Below are positions 25,301 to 37,785 of a stretch of DNA of 64,000 nucleotides, in pieces; positions within the stretch are counted from its first letter, which is position 1; each line of letters opens with the position of its first letter. A model generated the notes under the pieces. It was not told the origin of the DNA, did not search any database, and worked only from the letters and a program-made list of their open reading frames with translations. The stretch is from NCBI RefSeq assembly GCF_963678635.1, contig NC_087067.1, positions 59,568,594 through 59,632,593 on the forward strand, given 5' to 3'. This stretch comes from Symsagittifera roscoffensis (Eukaryota > Xenacoelomorpha > Acoela > Convolutidae). The position numbers and the translations under genes were made by a program.

Positions 25301-28300
25301 GCTTGTGCGTTTTCATATATGCATATCATATTATCGAGTTTTTTGCTCGTAATATGGCCCAATGCTTTCGACCTTAATCGCAAAATTTTTTCTTCTTCAG
25401 ATTTGATCTAACCATGCTCAATCGACCCCGCAGTCTGACGGTCTCGCTAAGCTCTTGTGCATTTGGCAGTAGGAATCTGTTGTAGATGATCTTGAGTGCG
25501 TTCACTTTGTATCTGGTTTCCCACTGGTTCGAGAATTTGGATGCTCGCATGTGGTAGTGTTGTGACGAGGGGATCCCTGCATGAACTGCTGCTGCTGTTG
25601 TAAGTTCATTTGGTCCTAGTGGTGCTGCTGATGCTCATTGACACTGTCGAATCAAATACCCTCCAAGAAAACGTCCATGTGGGAATCCAAAACAGGATAT
25701 CGACTATCATGCTCGTAATACCAAATAGCCTAATTGTTGTGATAAACTTATTAAATAGTATTTGTTCAAATTTACCGCTTGTGCGTTTTCATATCATATG
25801 CATATCATATTATCGAGTTTTTTGCTCGTAATATGGCCCAATGCTTTCGACCTTAATCGCAAAATTTTTTCTTCAGATTTGATCTAACCATGCTCAATCG
25901 ACCCCGCAGTCTGACGGTCTCGCTAAGCTCTTGTGTATTTGGCAGTAGGAATCTCGTAGATGATCTTGAGTGCGTTCACTTTGTATCTGGTTTCCCACTG
26001 GTTCGAGAATTTTGATGCTCGCATGTTGTAGTGTTGTGACGAGGGGATCCCTGCATGAACTGCTGCTGCTGATGTAGGTTCATTTGGTCCTAGTGGTGCT
26101 GCTGCTGCTCATTGACACTGTCGAATCTCATACCCTCCAAGAAAACGTCCATGTGGGAATCCAAAACAGGAATTCGACTATCATGCTCGTAATACCAAAT
26201 AGCCTAATTGTTGTGATAAACTTATTAAATAGTATTTGTTCAAATTTACCGCTTGTGCGTTTTCATATATGCATATCATATTATCGAGTTTTTTGCTCGT
26301 AATATGGCCCAATGCTTTCGACCTTAATCGCAAAATTTTTTCTTCTTCAGATTTGATCTAACCATGCTCAATCGACCCCGCAGTCTGACGGTCTCGCTAA
26401 GCTCTTGTGCATTTGGCAGTAGGAATCTGTCGTAGATGATCTTGAGTGCGTTCACTTTGTATATGGTTTCTCACTGGTTCGAGAAGTTGGATGCTCGCAT
26501 GTGGGAATTTTGTGACGAGGTGATCCCTGCATGAACTGCTGCTGCTGTTTTTTGTTCATTTGGTCCCAGTGGTGCTGCTGCTGCTCATTGACACTGTCGA
26601 ATCTCATACCCTCCAAGAAAACGTCCATGTGGGAATCCAAAACAGGAATTCGACTATCATGCTCGTAATACCAAATAGCCTAATTGTTGTGATAAACTTA
26701 TTAAATAGTATTTGTTCAAATTCACCGCTTGTGCGTTTTCATATATGCATATCATATTATCGAGTTTTTTTTGCTCGTAATATGGCCCAATGCTTTCGAC
26801 CTTAATCGCAAAATTTTTTCTTCTTCAGATTTGATCTAACCATGCTCAATCGACCCAGCAATCTGACGGTCTCGATATTATCTTGTGCATTTGGCAGTAG
26901 GAATCTGTCGTAGATGATCTTGAGTGCGTTCACTTCGTATATGGTTTCTCACTGGTTCGAGAAGTTGGATGCTCGCATGTGGGAATTTTGTGACGAGGTG
27001 ATCCCTGCATGAACTGCTGCTGCTGTTTTTTGTTCATTTGGTCCCAGTGGTGCTGCTGCTGCTCATTGACACTGTCGAATCTCATACCCTCCAAGAAAAC
27101 GTCCATGTGGGAATCCAAAACAGGAATTCGACTATCATGCTCGTAATACCAAATAGCCTAATTGTTGTGATAAACTTATTAAATAGTATTTGTTCAAATT
27201 CACCGCTTGTGCGTTTTCATATATGCATATCATATTATCGAGTTTTTTGCTCGTAATATGGCCCAATGCTTTCGACCTTAATCGCAAAATTTTTTCTTCT
27301 TCAGATTTGATCTAACCATGCTCAATCGACCCCGCAGTCTGACGGTCTCGCTAAGCTCTTGTGTATTTGGCAATAGGAATCTGTCGTAGATGATCTTGAG
27401 TGCGTTCACTTTGTATCTGGTTTCCCACTGGTTCGAGAATTTTGATGCTCGCATGTTGTAGTGTTGTGACGAGGGGATCCCTGCATGAACTGCTGCTGCT
27501 GTTGTAGGTTCATTTGGTCCTAGTGGTGCTGCTGCTGCTCATTGACACTGTCGAATCTCATACCCTCCAAGAAAACGTCCATGTGGGAATCCAAAACAGG
27601 AATTCGACTATCATGCTCGTAATACCAAATAGCCTAATTGTTGTGATAAACTTATTAAATAGTATTTGTTCAAATTTACCGCTTGTGCGTTTTCATATAT
27701 GCATATCATATTATCGAGTTTTTTGCTCGTAATATGGCCCAATGCTTTCGACCTTAATCGCAAAATTTTTTCTTCTTCAGATTTGATCTAACCATGCTCA
27801 ATCGACCCCGCAGTCTGACGGTCTCGCTAAGCTCTTGTGCATTTGGCAGTAGGAATCTGTCGTAGATGATCTTGAGTGCGTTCACTTTGTATCTGGTTTC
27901 CCACTGGTTCGAGAGTTTGGATGCTCGCATGTGGTAGTGTTGTGACGAGGGGATCCCTGCATGAACTGCTGTTGCTGTTGTAAGTTCATTTGGTCCTAGT
28001 GGTGCTGCTGCTGCTCATTGACACTGTCGAATCAAATACCCTCCAAGAAAACGTCCATGTGGGAATCCAAAACAGGAATTCGACTATCATGCTCGTAATA
28101 CCAAATAGCCTAATTGTTGTGATAAACTTATTAAATAGTATTTGTTCAAATTTACCGCTTGTGCGTTTTCATATATGCATATCATATTATCGAGTTTTTT
28201 TGCTCGTAATATGGCCCAATGCTTTCGACCTTAATCGCAAAATTTTTTCTTCTTCAGATTTGATCTAACCATGCTCAATCGACCCCGCAGTCTGACGGTC

Positions 28301-31300
28301 TCGCTAAGCTCTTGTGTATTTGGCAATAGGAATCTGTCGTAGATGATCTTGAGTGCGTTCACTTTGTATCTGGTTTCCCACTGGTTCGAGAATTTTGATG
28401 CTCGCATGTTGTAGTGTTGTGACGAGGGGATCCCTGCATGAACTGCTGCTGCTGTTGTAGGTTCATTTGGTCCTAGTGGTGCTGCTGCTGCTCATTGACA
28501 CTGTCGAATCTCATACCCTCCAAGAAAACGTCCATGTGGGAATCCAAAACAGGAATTCGACTATCATGCTCGTAATACCAAATAGCCTAATTGTTGTGAT
28601 AAACTTATTAAATAGTATTTGTTCAAATTTACCGCTTGTGCGTTTTCATATATGCATATCATATTATCGAGTTTTTTTGCTCGTAATATGGCCCAATGCT
28701 TTCGACCTTAATCGCAAAATTTTTTCTTCTTCAGATTTGATCTAACCATGCTCAATCGACCCCGCAGTCTGACGGTCTCGCTAAGCTCTTGTGTATTTGG
28801 CAATAGGAATCTGTCGTAGATGATCTTGAGTGCGTTCACTTTGTATCTGGTTTCCCACTGGTTCGAGAATTTTGATGCTCGCATGTTGTAGTGTTGTGAC
28901 GAGGGGATCCCTGCATGAACTGCTGCTGCTGTTGTAGGTTCATTTGGTCCTAGTGGTGCTGCTGCTGCTCATTGACACTGTCGAATCTCATACCCTCCAA
29001 GAAAACGTCCATGTGGGAATCCAAAACAGGAATTCGACTATCATGCTCGTAATACCAAATAGCCTAATTGTTGTGATAAACTTATTAAATAGTATTTGTT
29101 CAAATTTACCGCTTGTGCGTTTTCATATATGCATATCATATTATCGAGTTTTTTGCTCGTAATATGGCCCAATGCTTTCGACCTTAATCGCAAAATTTTT
29201 TCTTCTTCAGATTTGATCTAACCATGCTCAATCGACCCCGCAGTCTGACGGTCTCGCTAAGCTCTTGTGCATTTGGCAGTAGGAATCTGTCGTAGATGAT
29301 CTTGAGTGCGTTCACTTTGTATCTGGTTTCCCACTGGTTCGAGAATTTGGATGCTCGCATGTGGTAGTGTTGTGACGAGGTGATCCCTGCATGAACTGCT
29401 GCTGCTGTTGTATGTTCATTTGGTCCCAGTGGTGGTACTGCTGCTCATTGACACTGTCGAATCTGATACCCTCCAAGAAAACGTCCATGTGGGAATCCAA
29501 AACAGGATATCGACTATCATGCTCGTAATACCAAATAGCCTAATTGTTGTGATAAACTTATTAAAAAGTATTTGTTCAAATTTACCGCTTGTGCGTTTTC
29601 ATATCATATACATATCATATTATTGAGGTTTTTGCTCGTAATATGGCCCAATGCTTTTGACCTGAATAGGAAAAAAAATTTTCTTCAGATTTGATCTAAC
29701 CATGCTCAATCGACCCAGCAATCTGACGGTCACGATAATATCTTGTGCATTTGGCAGTAGGAATCTGTCGTAGATGATCTTGAGTGCGTTCACTTCGTAT
29801 CTGGTTTCTCACTGGTTCGAGAAGTTGGATGCTCGCATGTGGGAGTGTTGTGACGAGGGGATCCCTGCATGAACTGCTGCTGCTGTTGTAGGTTCATTTG
29901 GTCCTAGTGGTGCTGCTGCTGCTCATTGACACTGTCGAATCTCATACCCTCCAAGAAAACGTCCATGTGGGAATCCAAAACAGGAATTCGACTACCATGC
30001 TCGTAATACCAAATAGCCTAATTGTTGTGATAAACTTATTAAATAGTATTTGTTCAAATTTACCGCTTGTGCGTTTTCATATCATATACATATCATATTA
30101 TTGAGGTTTTTGCTCGTAATATGGCCCAATGCTTTTGACCTGAATAGGAAAAAAAATTTCTTCAGATTTGATCTAACTATGCTCAATCGACCCAGCAATC
30201 TGACGGTCTCGATAATATTTTGTGCATTTGGCAGTAGGAATCTGTCGTAGATGATCTTGAGTGCGTTCACTTCGTATCTGGTTTCTCACTGGTTCGAGAA
30301 GTTGGATGCTCGCATGTGGGAGTGTTGTGACGAGGTGATCCCTGCATGAACTGCTGCTGCTGTTGTATGTTCATTTGGTCCCAGTGGTGCTGCTGCTGCT
30401 CATTGACACTGTCGAATCTCATACCCTCCAAGAAAACGTCCATGTGGGAATCCAAAACAGGATATCGACTATCATGCTCGTAATACCAAATAGCCTAATT
30501 GTTGTGATAAACTTATTAAATAGTATTTGTTCAAATTTACAGCTTGTGCGTTTTCATATCATATGCATATCATATTATCGAGTTTTTTGCTCGTAATATG
30601 GCCCAATGCTTTCGACCTTAATCGCAAAATTTTTTCTTCAGATTTGATCTAACCATGCTCAATCGACCCCGCAGTCTGACGGTCTCGCTAAGCTCTTGTG
30701 TATTTGGCAGTAGGAATCTCGTAGATGATCTTGAGTGCGTTCACTTTGTATCTGGTTTCCCACTGGTTCGAGAATTTTGATGCTCGCATGTTGTAGTGTT
30801 GTGACGAGGGGATCCCTGCATGAACTGCTGCTGCTGATGTAGGTTCATTTGGTCCTAGTGGTGCTGCTGCTGCTCATTGACACTGTCGAATCTCATACCC
30901 TCCAAGAAAACGTCCATGTGGGAATCCAAAACAGGAATTCGACTATCATGCTCGTAATACCAAATAGCCTAATTGTTGTGATAAACTTATTAAAAAGTAT
31001 TTGTTCAAATTTACCGCTTGTGCGTTTTCATATCATATACATATCATATTATTGAGGTTTTTGCTCGTAATATGGCCCAATGCTTTTGACCTGAATAGGA
31101 AAAAAAATTTTCTTCAGATTTGATCTAACCATGCTCAATCGACCCAGCAATCTGACTGTCACGATAATATCTTGTGCATTTGGCAGTAGGAATTTGTCGT
31201 AGATGATCTTGAGTGCGTTCACTTCGTATCTGGTTTCTCACTGGTTCGAGAAGTTGGATGCTCGCATGTGGGAGTGTTGTGACGAGGTGATCCCTGCATG

Positions 31301-34300
31301 AACTGCTGCTGCTGTTGTATGTTCATTTGGTCCCAGTGGTGGTACTGCTGCTCATTGACACTGTCGAATCTGATACCCTCCAAGAAAACGTCCATGTGGG
31401 AATCCAAAACAGGATATCGACTATCATGCTCGTAATACCAAATAGCCTAATTGTTGTGATAAACTTATTAAAAAGTATTTGTTCAAATTTACCGCTTGTG
31501 CGTTTTCATATCATATACATATCATATTATTGAGGTTTTTGCTCGTAATATGGCCCAATGCTTTTGACCTGAATAGGAAAAAAAATTTTCTTCAGATTTG
31601 ATCTAACCATGCTCAATCGACCCAGCAATCTGACGGTCACGATAATATCTTGTGCATTTGGCAGTAGGAATCTGTCGTAGATGATCTTGAGTGCGTTCAC
31701 TTCGTATCTGGTTTCTCACTGGTTCGAGAAGTTGGATGCTCGCATGTGGGAGTGTTGTGACGAGGGGATCCCTGCATGAACTGCTGCTGCTGTTGTAGGT
31801 TCATTTGGTCCTAGTGGTGCTGCTGCTGCTCATTGACACTGTCGAATCTCATACCCTCCAAGAAAACGTCCATGTGGGAATCCAAAACAGGAATTCGACT
31901 ACCATGCTCGTAATACCAAATAGCCTAATTGTTGTGATAAACTTATTAAATAGTATTTGTTCAAATTTACCGCTTGTGCGTTTTCATATCATATACATAT
32001 CATATTATTGAGGTTTTTGCTCGTAAAATGGCCCAATGCTTTTGACCTGAATAGGAAAAAAAATTTCTTCAGATTTGATCTAACTATGCTCAATCGACCC
32101 AGCAATCTGACGGTCTCGATAATATTTTGTGCATTTGGCAGTAGGAATCTGTCGTAGATGATCTTGAGTGCGTTCACTTCGTATCTGGTTTCTCACTGGT
32201 TCGAGAAGTTGGATGCTCGCATGTGGGAGTGTTGTGACGAGGTGATCCCTGCATGAACTGCTGCTGCTGTTGTATGTTCATTTGGTCCCAGTGGTGCTGC
32301 TGCTGCTCATTGACACTGTCGAATCTCATACCCTCCAAGAAAACGTCCATGTGGGAATCCAAAACAGGATATCGACTATCATGCTCGTAATACCAAGTAG
32401 CCTAATTGTTGTGATAAACTTATTAAATAGTATTTGTTCAAATTTACCGCTTGTGCGTTTTCATATCATATGCATATCATATTATCGAGTTTTTTGCTCG
32501 TAATATGGCCCAATGCTTTCGACCTTAATCGCAAAATTTTTTCTTCAGATTTGATCTAACCATGCTCAATCGACCTCGCAGTCTGACGGTCTCGCTAAGC
32601 TCTTGTGTATTTGGCAGTAGGAATCTCGTAGATGATCTTGAGTGCGTTCACTTTGTATCTGGTTTCCCACTGGTTCGAGAATTTTGATGCTCGCATGTTG
32701 TAGTGTTGTGACGAGGGGATCCCTGCATGAACTGCTGCTGCTGATGTAGGTTCATTTGGTCCTAGTGGTGCTGCTGCTGCTCATTGACACTGTCGAATCT
32801 CATACCCTCCAAGAAAACGTCCATGTGGGAATCCAAAACAGGAATTCGACTATCATGCTCGTAATACCAAATAGCCTAATTGTTGTGATAAACTTATTAA
32901 ATAGTATTTGTTCAAATTTACCGCTTGTGCGTTTTCATATATGCATATCATATTATCGAGTTTTTTGCTCGTAATATGGCCCAATGCTTTCGACCTTAAT
33001 CGCAAAATTTTTTCTTCTTCAGATTTGATCTAACCATGCTCAATCGACCCCGCAGTCTGACGGTCTCGCTAAGCTCTTGTGCATTTGGCAGTAGGAATCT
33101 GTTGTAGATGATCTTGAGTGCGTTCACTTTGTATCTGGTTTCCCACTGGTTCGAGAATTTGGATGCTCGCATGTGGTAGTGTTGTGACGAGGGGATCCCT
33201 GCATGAACTGCTGCTGCTGTTGTAAGTTCATTTGGTCCTAGTGGTGCTGCTGATGCTCATTGACACTGTCGAATCAAATACCCTCCAAGAAAACGTCCAT
33301 GTGGGAATCCAAAACAGGATATCGACTATCATGCTCGTAATACCAAATAGCCTAATTGTTGTGATAAACTTATTAAATAGTATTTGTTCAAATTTACCGC
33401 TTGTGCGTTTTCATATCATATGCATATCATATTATCGAGTTTTTTGCTCGTAATATGGCCCAATGCTTTCGACCTTAATCGCAAAATTTTTTCTTCAGAT
33501 TTGATCTAACCATGCTCAATCGACCCCGCAGTCTGACGGTCTCGCTAAGTTCTTGTGTATTTGGCAGTAGGAATCTCGTAGATGATCTTGAGTGCGTTCA
33601 CTTTGTATCTGGTTTCCCACTGGTTCGAGAATTTTGATGCTCGCATGTTGTAGTGTTGTGACGAGGGGATCCCTGCATGAACTGCTGCTGTTGATGTAGG
33701 TTCATTTGGTCCTAGTGGTGCTGCTGCTGCTCATTGACACTGTCGAATCTCATACCCTCCAAGAAAACGTCCATGTGGGAATCCAAAACAGGAATTCGAC
33801 TATCATGCTCGTAATACCAAATAGCCTAATTGTTGTGATAAACTTATTAAATAGTATTTGTTCAAATTTACCGCTTGTGCGTTTTCATATATGCATATCA
33901 AATTATCGAGTTTTTTGCTCGTAATATGGCCCAATGCTTTCGACCTTAATCGCAAAATTTTTTCTTCTTCAGATTTGATCTAACCATGCTCAATCGACCC
34001 CGCAGTCTGACGGTCTCGCTAAGCTCTTGTGCATTTGGCAGTAGGAATCTGTCGTAGATGATCTTGAGTGCGTTCACTTTGTATCTGGTTTCCCACTGGT
34101 TCGAGAATTTGGATGCTCGCATGTGGTAGTGTTGTGACGAGGGGATCCCTGCATGAACTGCTGCTGCTGTTGTAAGTTCATTTGGTCCTAGTGGTGCTGC
34201 TGATGCTCATTGACACTGTCGAATCAAATACCCTCCAAGAAAACGTCCATGTGGGAATCCAAAACAGGATATCGACTATCATGCTCGTAATACCAAACAG

Positions 34301-34545
34301 CCTAATTGTTGTGATAAACTTATTAAATAGTATTTTTTCAAATTTACCGCTTGTGCGTTTTCATATCATATACATATCATATTATTGAGGTTTTTGCTCG
34401 TAATATGGCCCAATGCTTTTGACGTGAATAGGAAAAAAAATTTTCTTCAGATTTGATCTAACCATGCTCAATCGACCCAGCAATCTGACGGTCACGATAA
34501 TATCTTGTGCATTTGGCAGTAGGAATCTGTCGTAGATGATCTTGA
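22376..34545. repeat. array block 4, about 25 units with higher-order repeats
   Basis: The longest uninterrupted run of units. Blocks recur. The order seen at 17.4-20.2 kb returns at 23.2-26.1 kb with one unit added, part returns from 29.4 kb, and a four-unit block (about 1907 bp) at 29.4-31.3 kb repeats at 31.3-33.2 kb. Diagnostic variants that travel with the blocks are GGTGGTACTGCTG, TGATGTAGGTTC, GCTGATGCTC and AATCTCGTAG. One unit near 22.84-22.87 kb has lost about 50 bases between CTCCAAGAAA and TACCAAATAG. Confidence 0.95.
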
Positions 34546-34940
34546 GGATTTTGTCTTGTGGTATTTTTAACCTCTCTTCATAGATGTTGGCCAGATCTTG
34601 AGCACAATAGATCTCCTCCAGATCCGAATCATTCCCACTGTCTGAGGTTTTATCCGGAGTTCTTTCTCCACTTTTCGCTTTCAGGGTAACTGGAAAAGTT
34701 AATAACATTGCTGGTGTGACTCCGTCGTTTGCCAGTTCGCTTAGGACGAGGTTATAAAATCGGCTGAGTCATCTGATTCTTGAATCGCAACTGATAATTT
34801 TTGTTCCCGGAGACAACTCTTGAAAGTCGAGGCACTATTGATGGATCCGTCTGTTCATCATAGCCGTTATCAATGAATAGCTGTGTATACTGTTTAAACC
34901 CGAGCGAGCTCAGCCATTGCTCTATTCTCATTACACTCAT
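34546..34940 (-). pseudogene. SAMD5/SASH-like fragment 3, chimeric with array unit
   Basis: A rearranged SAM copy. The N-terminal part (IEQWLSSLGFKQY, FIDNGYDE) is joined to QTDPSIV by an internal deletion and then loses frame. The middle part (LTFPVTLKAKSGERTPDK to IPQDKIL) is fused at about 34546, within a TTGAG overlap, to the array-unit frame KIIYDRFLLPNAQ. The C-terminal third and the 3' tail are absent. The leader motif is retained at the 5' end. This shows that array and insert recombine with each other. Confidence 0.75.
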
Positions 34941-34950
34941 GAAAACTGTC

Positions 34951-34982
34951 TATTTAATAAGTTTATCACAACAATTAGGCTA
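34951..34982 (-). promoter_or_regulatory. putative spliced-leader relic before SAM copy 3
   Basis: Exact copy of the 32-nt motif on the minus strand, ten bases before the ATG of the fragment. The right flank, AAGCCAATTTGGATGC, is the same as for copies 1 and 4, so these three inserts share one 5' junction. Confidence 0.6.
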
Positions 34983-36873
34983 AAAGCCAATTTGGATGCT
35001 CGCATGTGGGAGTGTTGTGACGAGGGGGATCCCTGCATGAAATGCTGCTGTTGTTGTAGGTTCATTTGGTCCCATCATGCTCGTAATACCAAATAGCCTA
35101 ATTGTTGTGATAAACTTATTAAATAGTATTTGTTCAAATTTATCGCTTGTGCGTTTTCATATATGCATATCATATTATCGAGTTTTTTTGCTCGTAATAT
35201 GGCCCAATGCTTTCGACCTTAATCGCAAAATTTTTTCTTCTTCAGATTTGATCTAACCCTGCTCAATCGACCCCGCAGTCTGACGGTCTCGCTAAGCTCT
35301 TGTGCATTTGGCAGTAGGAATCTGTCGTAGATGATCTTGAGTGCGTTCACTTTGTATCTGGTTTCCCACTGGTTCGAGAATTTGGATGCTCGCATGTGGT
35401 AGTGTTGTGACGAGGGGATCCCTGCATGAACTGCTGCTGCTGTTGTAAGTTCATTTGGTCCTAGTGGTGGTGCTGCTGCTCATTGACACTGTCGAATCAA
35501 ATACCCTCCAAGAAAACGTCCATGTGGGAATCCAAAACAGGAATTCGACTATCACGTTCGTAATACCAAATAGCCTAATTGTTGTGATAAACTTATTAAA
35601 TAGTATTTGTTCAAATTTACCGCTTGTGCGTTTTCATATCATATACATATCATATTATTGAGGATTTTGCTCGTAATATGGCCCAATGCTTTTGACCTGA
35701 ATAGGAAAAAAAATTTTCTTCAGATTTGATCTAACTATGCTCAATCGACCCTGCAATCTGACGGTCTCGATAATATCTTGTGCATTTGGCAGTAGGAATT
35801 TGTCGTAGATGATCTTGAGTGCGTTCACTTCGTATCTGGTTTCTCACTGGTTCGAGAAGTTGGATGCTCGCATGTAGGAGTGTTGTGACGAGGTGATCCC
35901 TGCATGAACTGCTGCTGCTGTTGTATGTTCATTTGGTCCCAGTGGTGCTGCTGCTGCTCATTGACACTGTCGAATCTTGTACCCTCCAAGAAAACGTCCA
36001 TGTGGGAATCCAAAACAGGATATCGACTATCATGCTCGTAATACCAAATAGCCTAATTGTTGTGATAAACTTATTAAATAGTATTTGTTCAAATTTACCG
36101 CTTGTGCGTTTTCATATCATATACATATCATATTATTGAGGTTTTTGCTCGTAATATGGCCCAATGCTTTTGACCTGAATAGGAAAAAAATTTTCTTCAG
36201 ATTTGATCTAACCATGCTCAATCGACCCAGCAATCTGACGGCCACGATAATATCTTGTGCATTTGGCAGTAGGAATCTGTCGTAGATGATCTTGAGTGCG
36301 TTCACTTCGTATCTTGTTTCTCACTGGTTCGAGAAGTTGGATGCTCGCATGTGGGAGTGTTGTGACGAGGGGATCCCTGCATGAACTGCTGCTGCTGTTG
36401 TAATTTCATTTGGTCCTAGTGGTGCTGCTGCTGCTCATTGACACTGTCGAATATCATACCCTCCAAGAAAACGTCCATGTGGGAATCCAAAACAGGAATT
36501 CGACTATCATGCTCGTAATACCAAATAGCCTAATTGTTGTGATAAATTTATTAAATAGTATTTGTTCAAATTTACCGCTTGTGCGTTTTCATATCATATA
36601 CATATCATATTATTGAGGTTTTTGCTCGTAATGTGGCCCAATGCTTTTGACCTGAATAGGAAAAAAAAATTCTTCAGATTTGATCTAACTATGCTCAATC
36701 GACCCAGCAATCTGACGGTCTCGATAATATTTTGTGAATTTGGCAGTAGGAATCTGTCGTAGATGATCTTGAGTGCGTTCACTTCGTATCTGGTTTCTCA
36801 CTGGTTCGAGAAGTTGGATGCTCGCATGTGGGAGTGTTGAGACGAGGGGATCCCTGCATGAACTGCTGCTGCT
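34983..36873. repeat. array block 5, about four units
   Basis: The first unit is short: it runs from AATTTGGATGC to GGTCCCATCATGCTCG, having lost the segment between GGTCC and CATGCTCG. The later units match those at 19.8-21.2 kb, including the GTCGAATATCATACC variant, and end in a GAGACGAGG unit before the tail. Confidence 0.92.
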
Positions 36874-37196
36874 GTTTGTTTGTTTGTTTGTTGTTATGCC
36901 GAATGGAGCTCATAAAAGCTTCTCTTCGCCAGCATCGTAGTTCCGTATGGGTCTGGAGATAGGATGGCTAGTCCCACGTTAGTTGTGCCAAAAATTTAGC
37001 AACTGCGAGGTTCTGCCAGGTCTCCGACCTGTCCGGAACTTCTTCCACTGATGAGGAGGTTTCATTGAAATCTTGTTCGCCTCGTAAAGGCACTCCTCTC
37101 GAGCTGTGGTAGATCTTGGTTAGTATTTTTGCTTTTTTCTTGGGTTTTTTGCTTAGTTTCTGTTCGAGAAGTCAGCTGTTCCCTCGAGTCAGAAGT
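36874..37196 (-). repeat. shared 3' tail, copy 5 (SAM-linked)
   Basis: Nearly identical to copy 4 at 21185-21507, consistent with duplication of the whole block (unit, tail, SAM copy) about 15.7 kb apart. Confidence 0.85.
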
Positions 37197-37743
37197 CCCC
37201 ACTGTTGATGTTGCTTTGACTTCCACTTAGGGTAGAAGTTATACAGCTCACTATGTTTTTCGGCTTTTGATAAGAGTGCATTCTACCTAGAGTCTTTGAC
37301 GCAATTGGTACACTTTTCGCTTTCAGGGTAACTGGAAAAATTAATAATAACTTTGCTGGTGTGACTCCGTCGTTTGCCAGTTCTCTTAGGACGATGTTAT
37401 AAACGTCGGCTGAGTCATCTGATTTTTGAATCGCAACTGATACATTTTGTTCCTGGAGACAACTCTTGAAAGTCGAGGCACTATTGATGGATCCGTCTGT
37501 TTGCCAGTAATTCGGATCCATAGAAAAATAAACATGGGCAGCATTTTCGGCATGTTTTAAACTGTTGACACTTGATAAAATTTCGGCTTTGACGATAGGA
37601 ATTGTGATTCCCATCAAGTCAAGATCATTTTCTCTTAGCTGCTTGCACAGCTCGAAATCATTATAGCCGTTATCAATGAATAGCTGTGTATACTGTTTAA
37701 ACCCGAGAGAGCTCAGCCATTGCTCTATTTTCATTACACTCAT
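37189..37743 (-). pseudogene. SAMD5/SASH-like retrocopy 4, internally deleted
   Basis: A 184-aa open frame starting at the ATG ten bases after the leader motif. The SAM domain and the NAAHVYFSMDP block are intact. About 327 bases are missing between VTLKAKS and VPIASKTLGR, so the acidic and basic middle region is lost but the frame is kept; one extra codon lies just before. The C-terminus shares the frameshift seen at 21540. It could still encode a SAM domain, but I treat it as a decayed copy. Confidence 0.7.
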
Positions 37744-37753
37744 GAAAACTGTC

Positions 37754-37785
37754 TATTTAATGAGTTTATCACAACAATTAGGCTA
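37754..37785 (-). promoter_or_regulatory. putative spliced-leader relic before SAM copy 4
   Basis: The 32-nt motif with one mismatch (ATTAAATA preceded by CTC rather than CTT, as in the sestrin copies), ten bases before the ATG at 37743. Confidence 0.6.
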
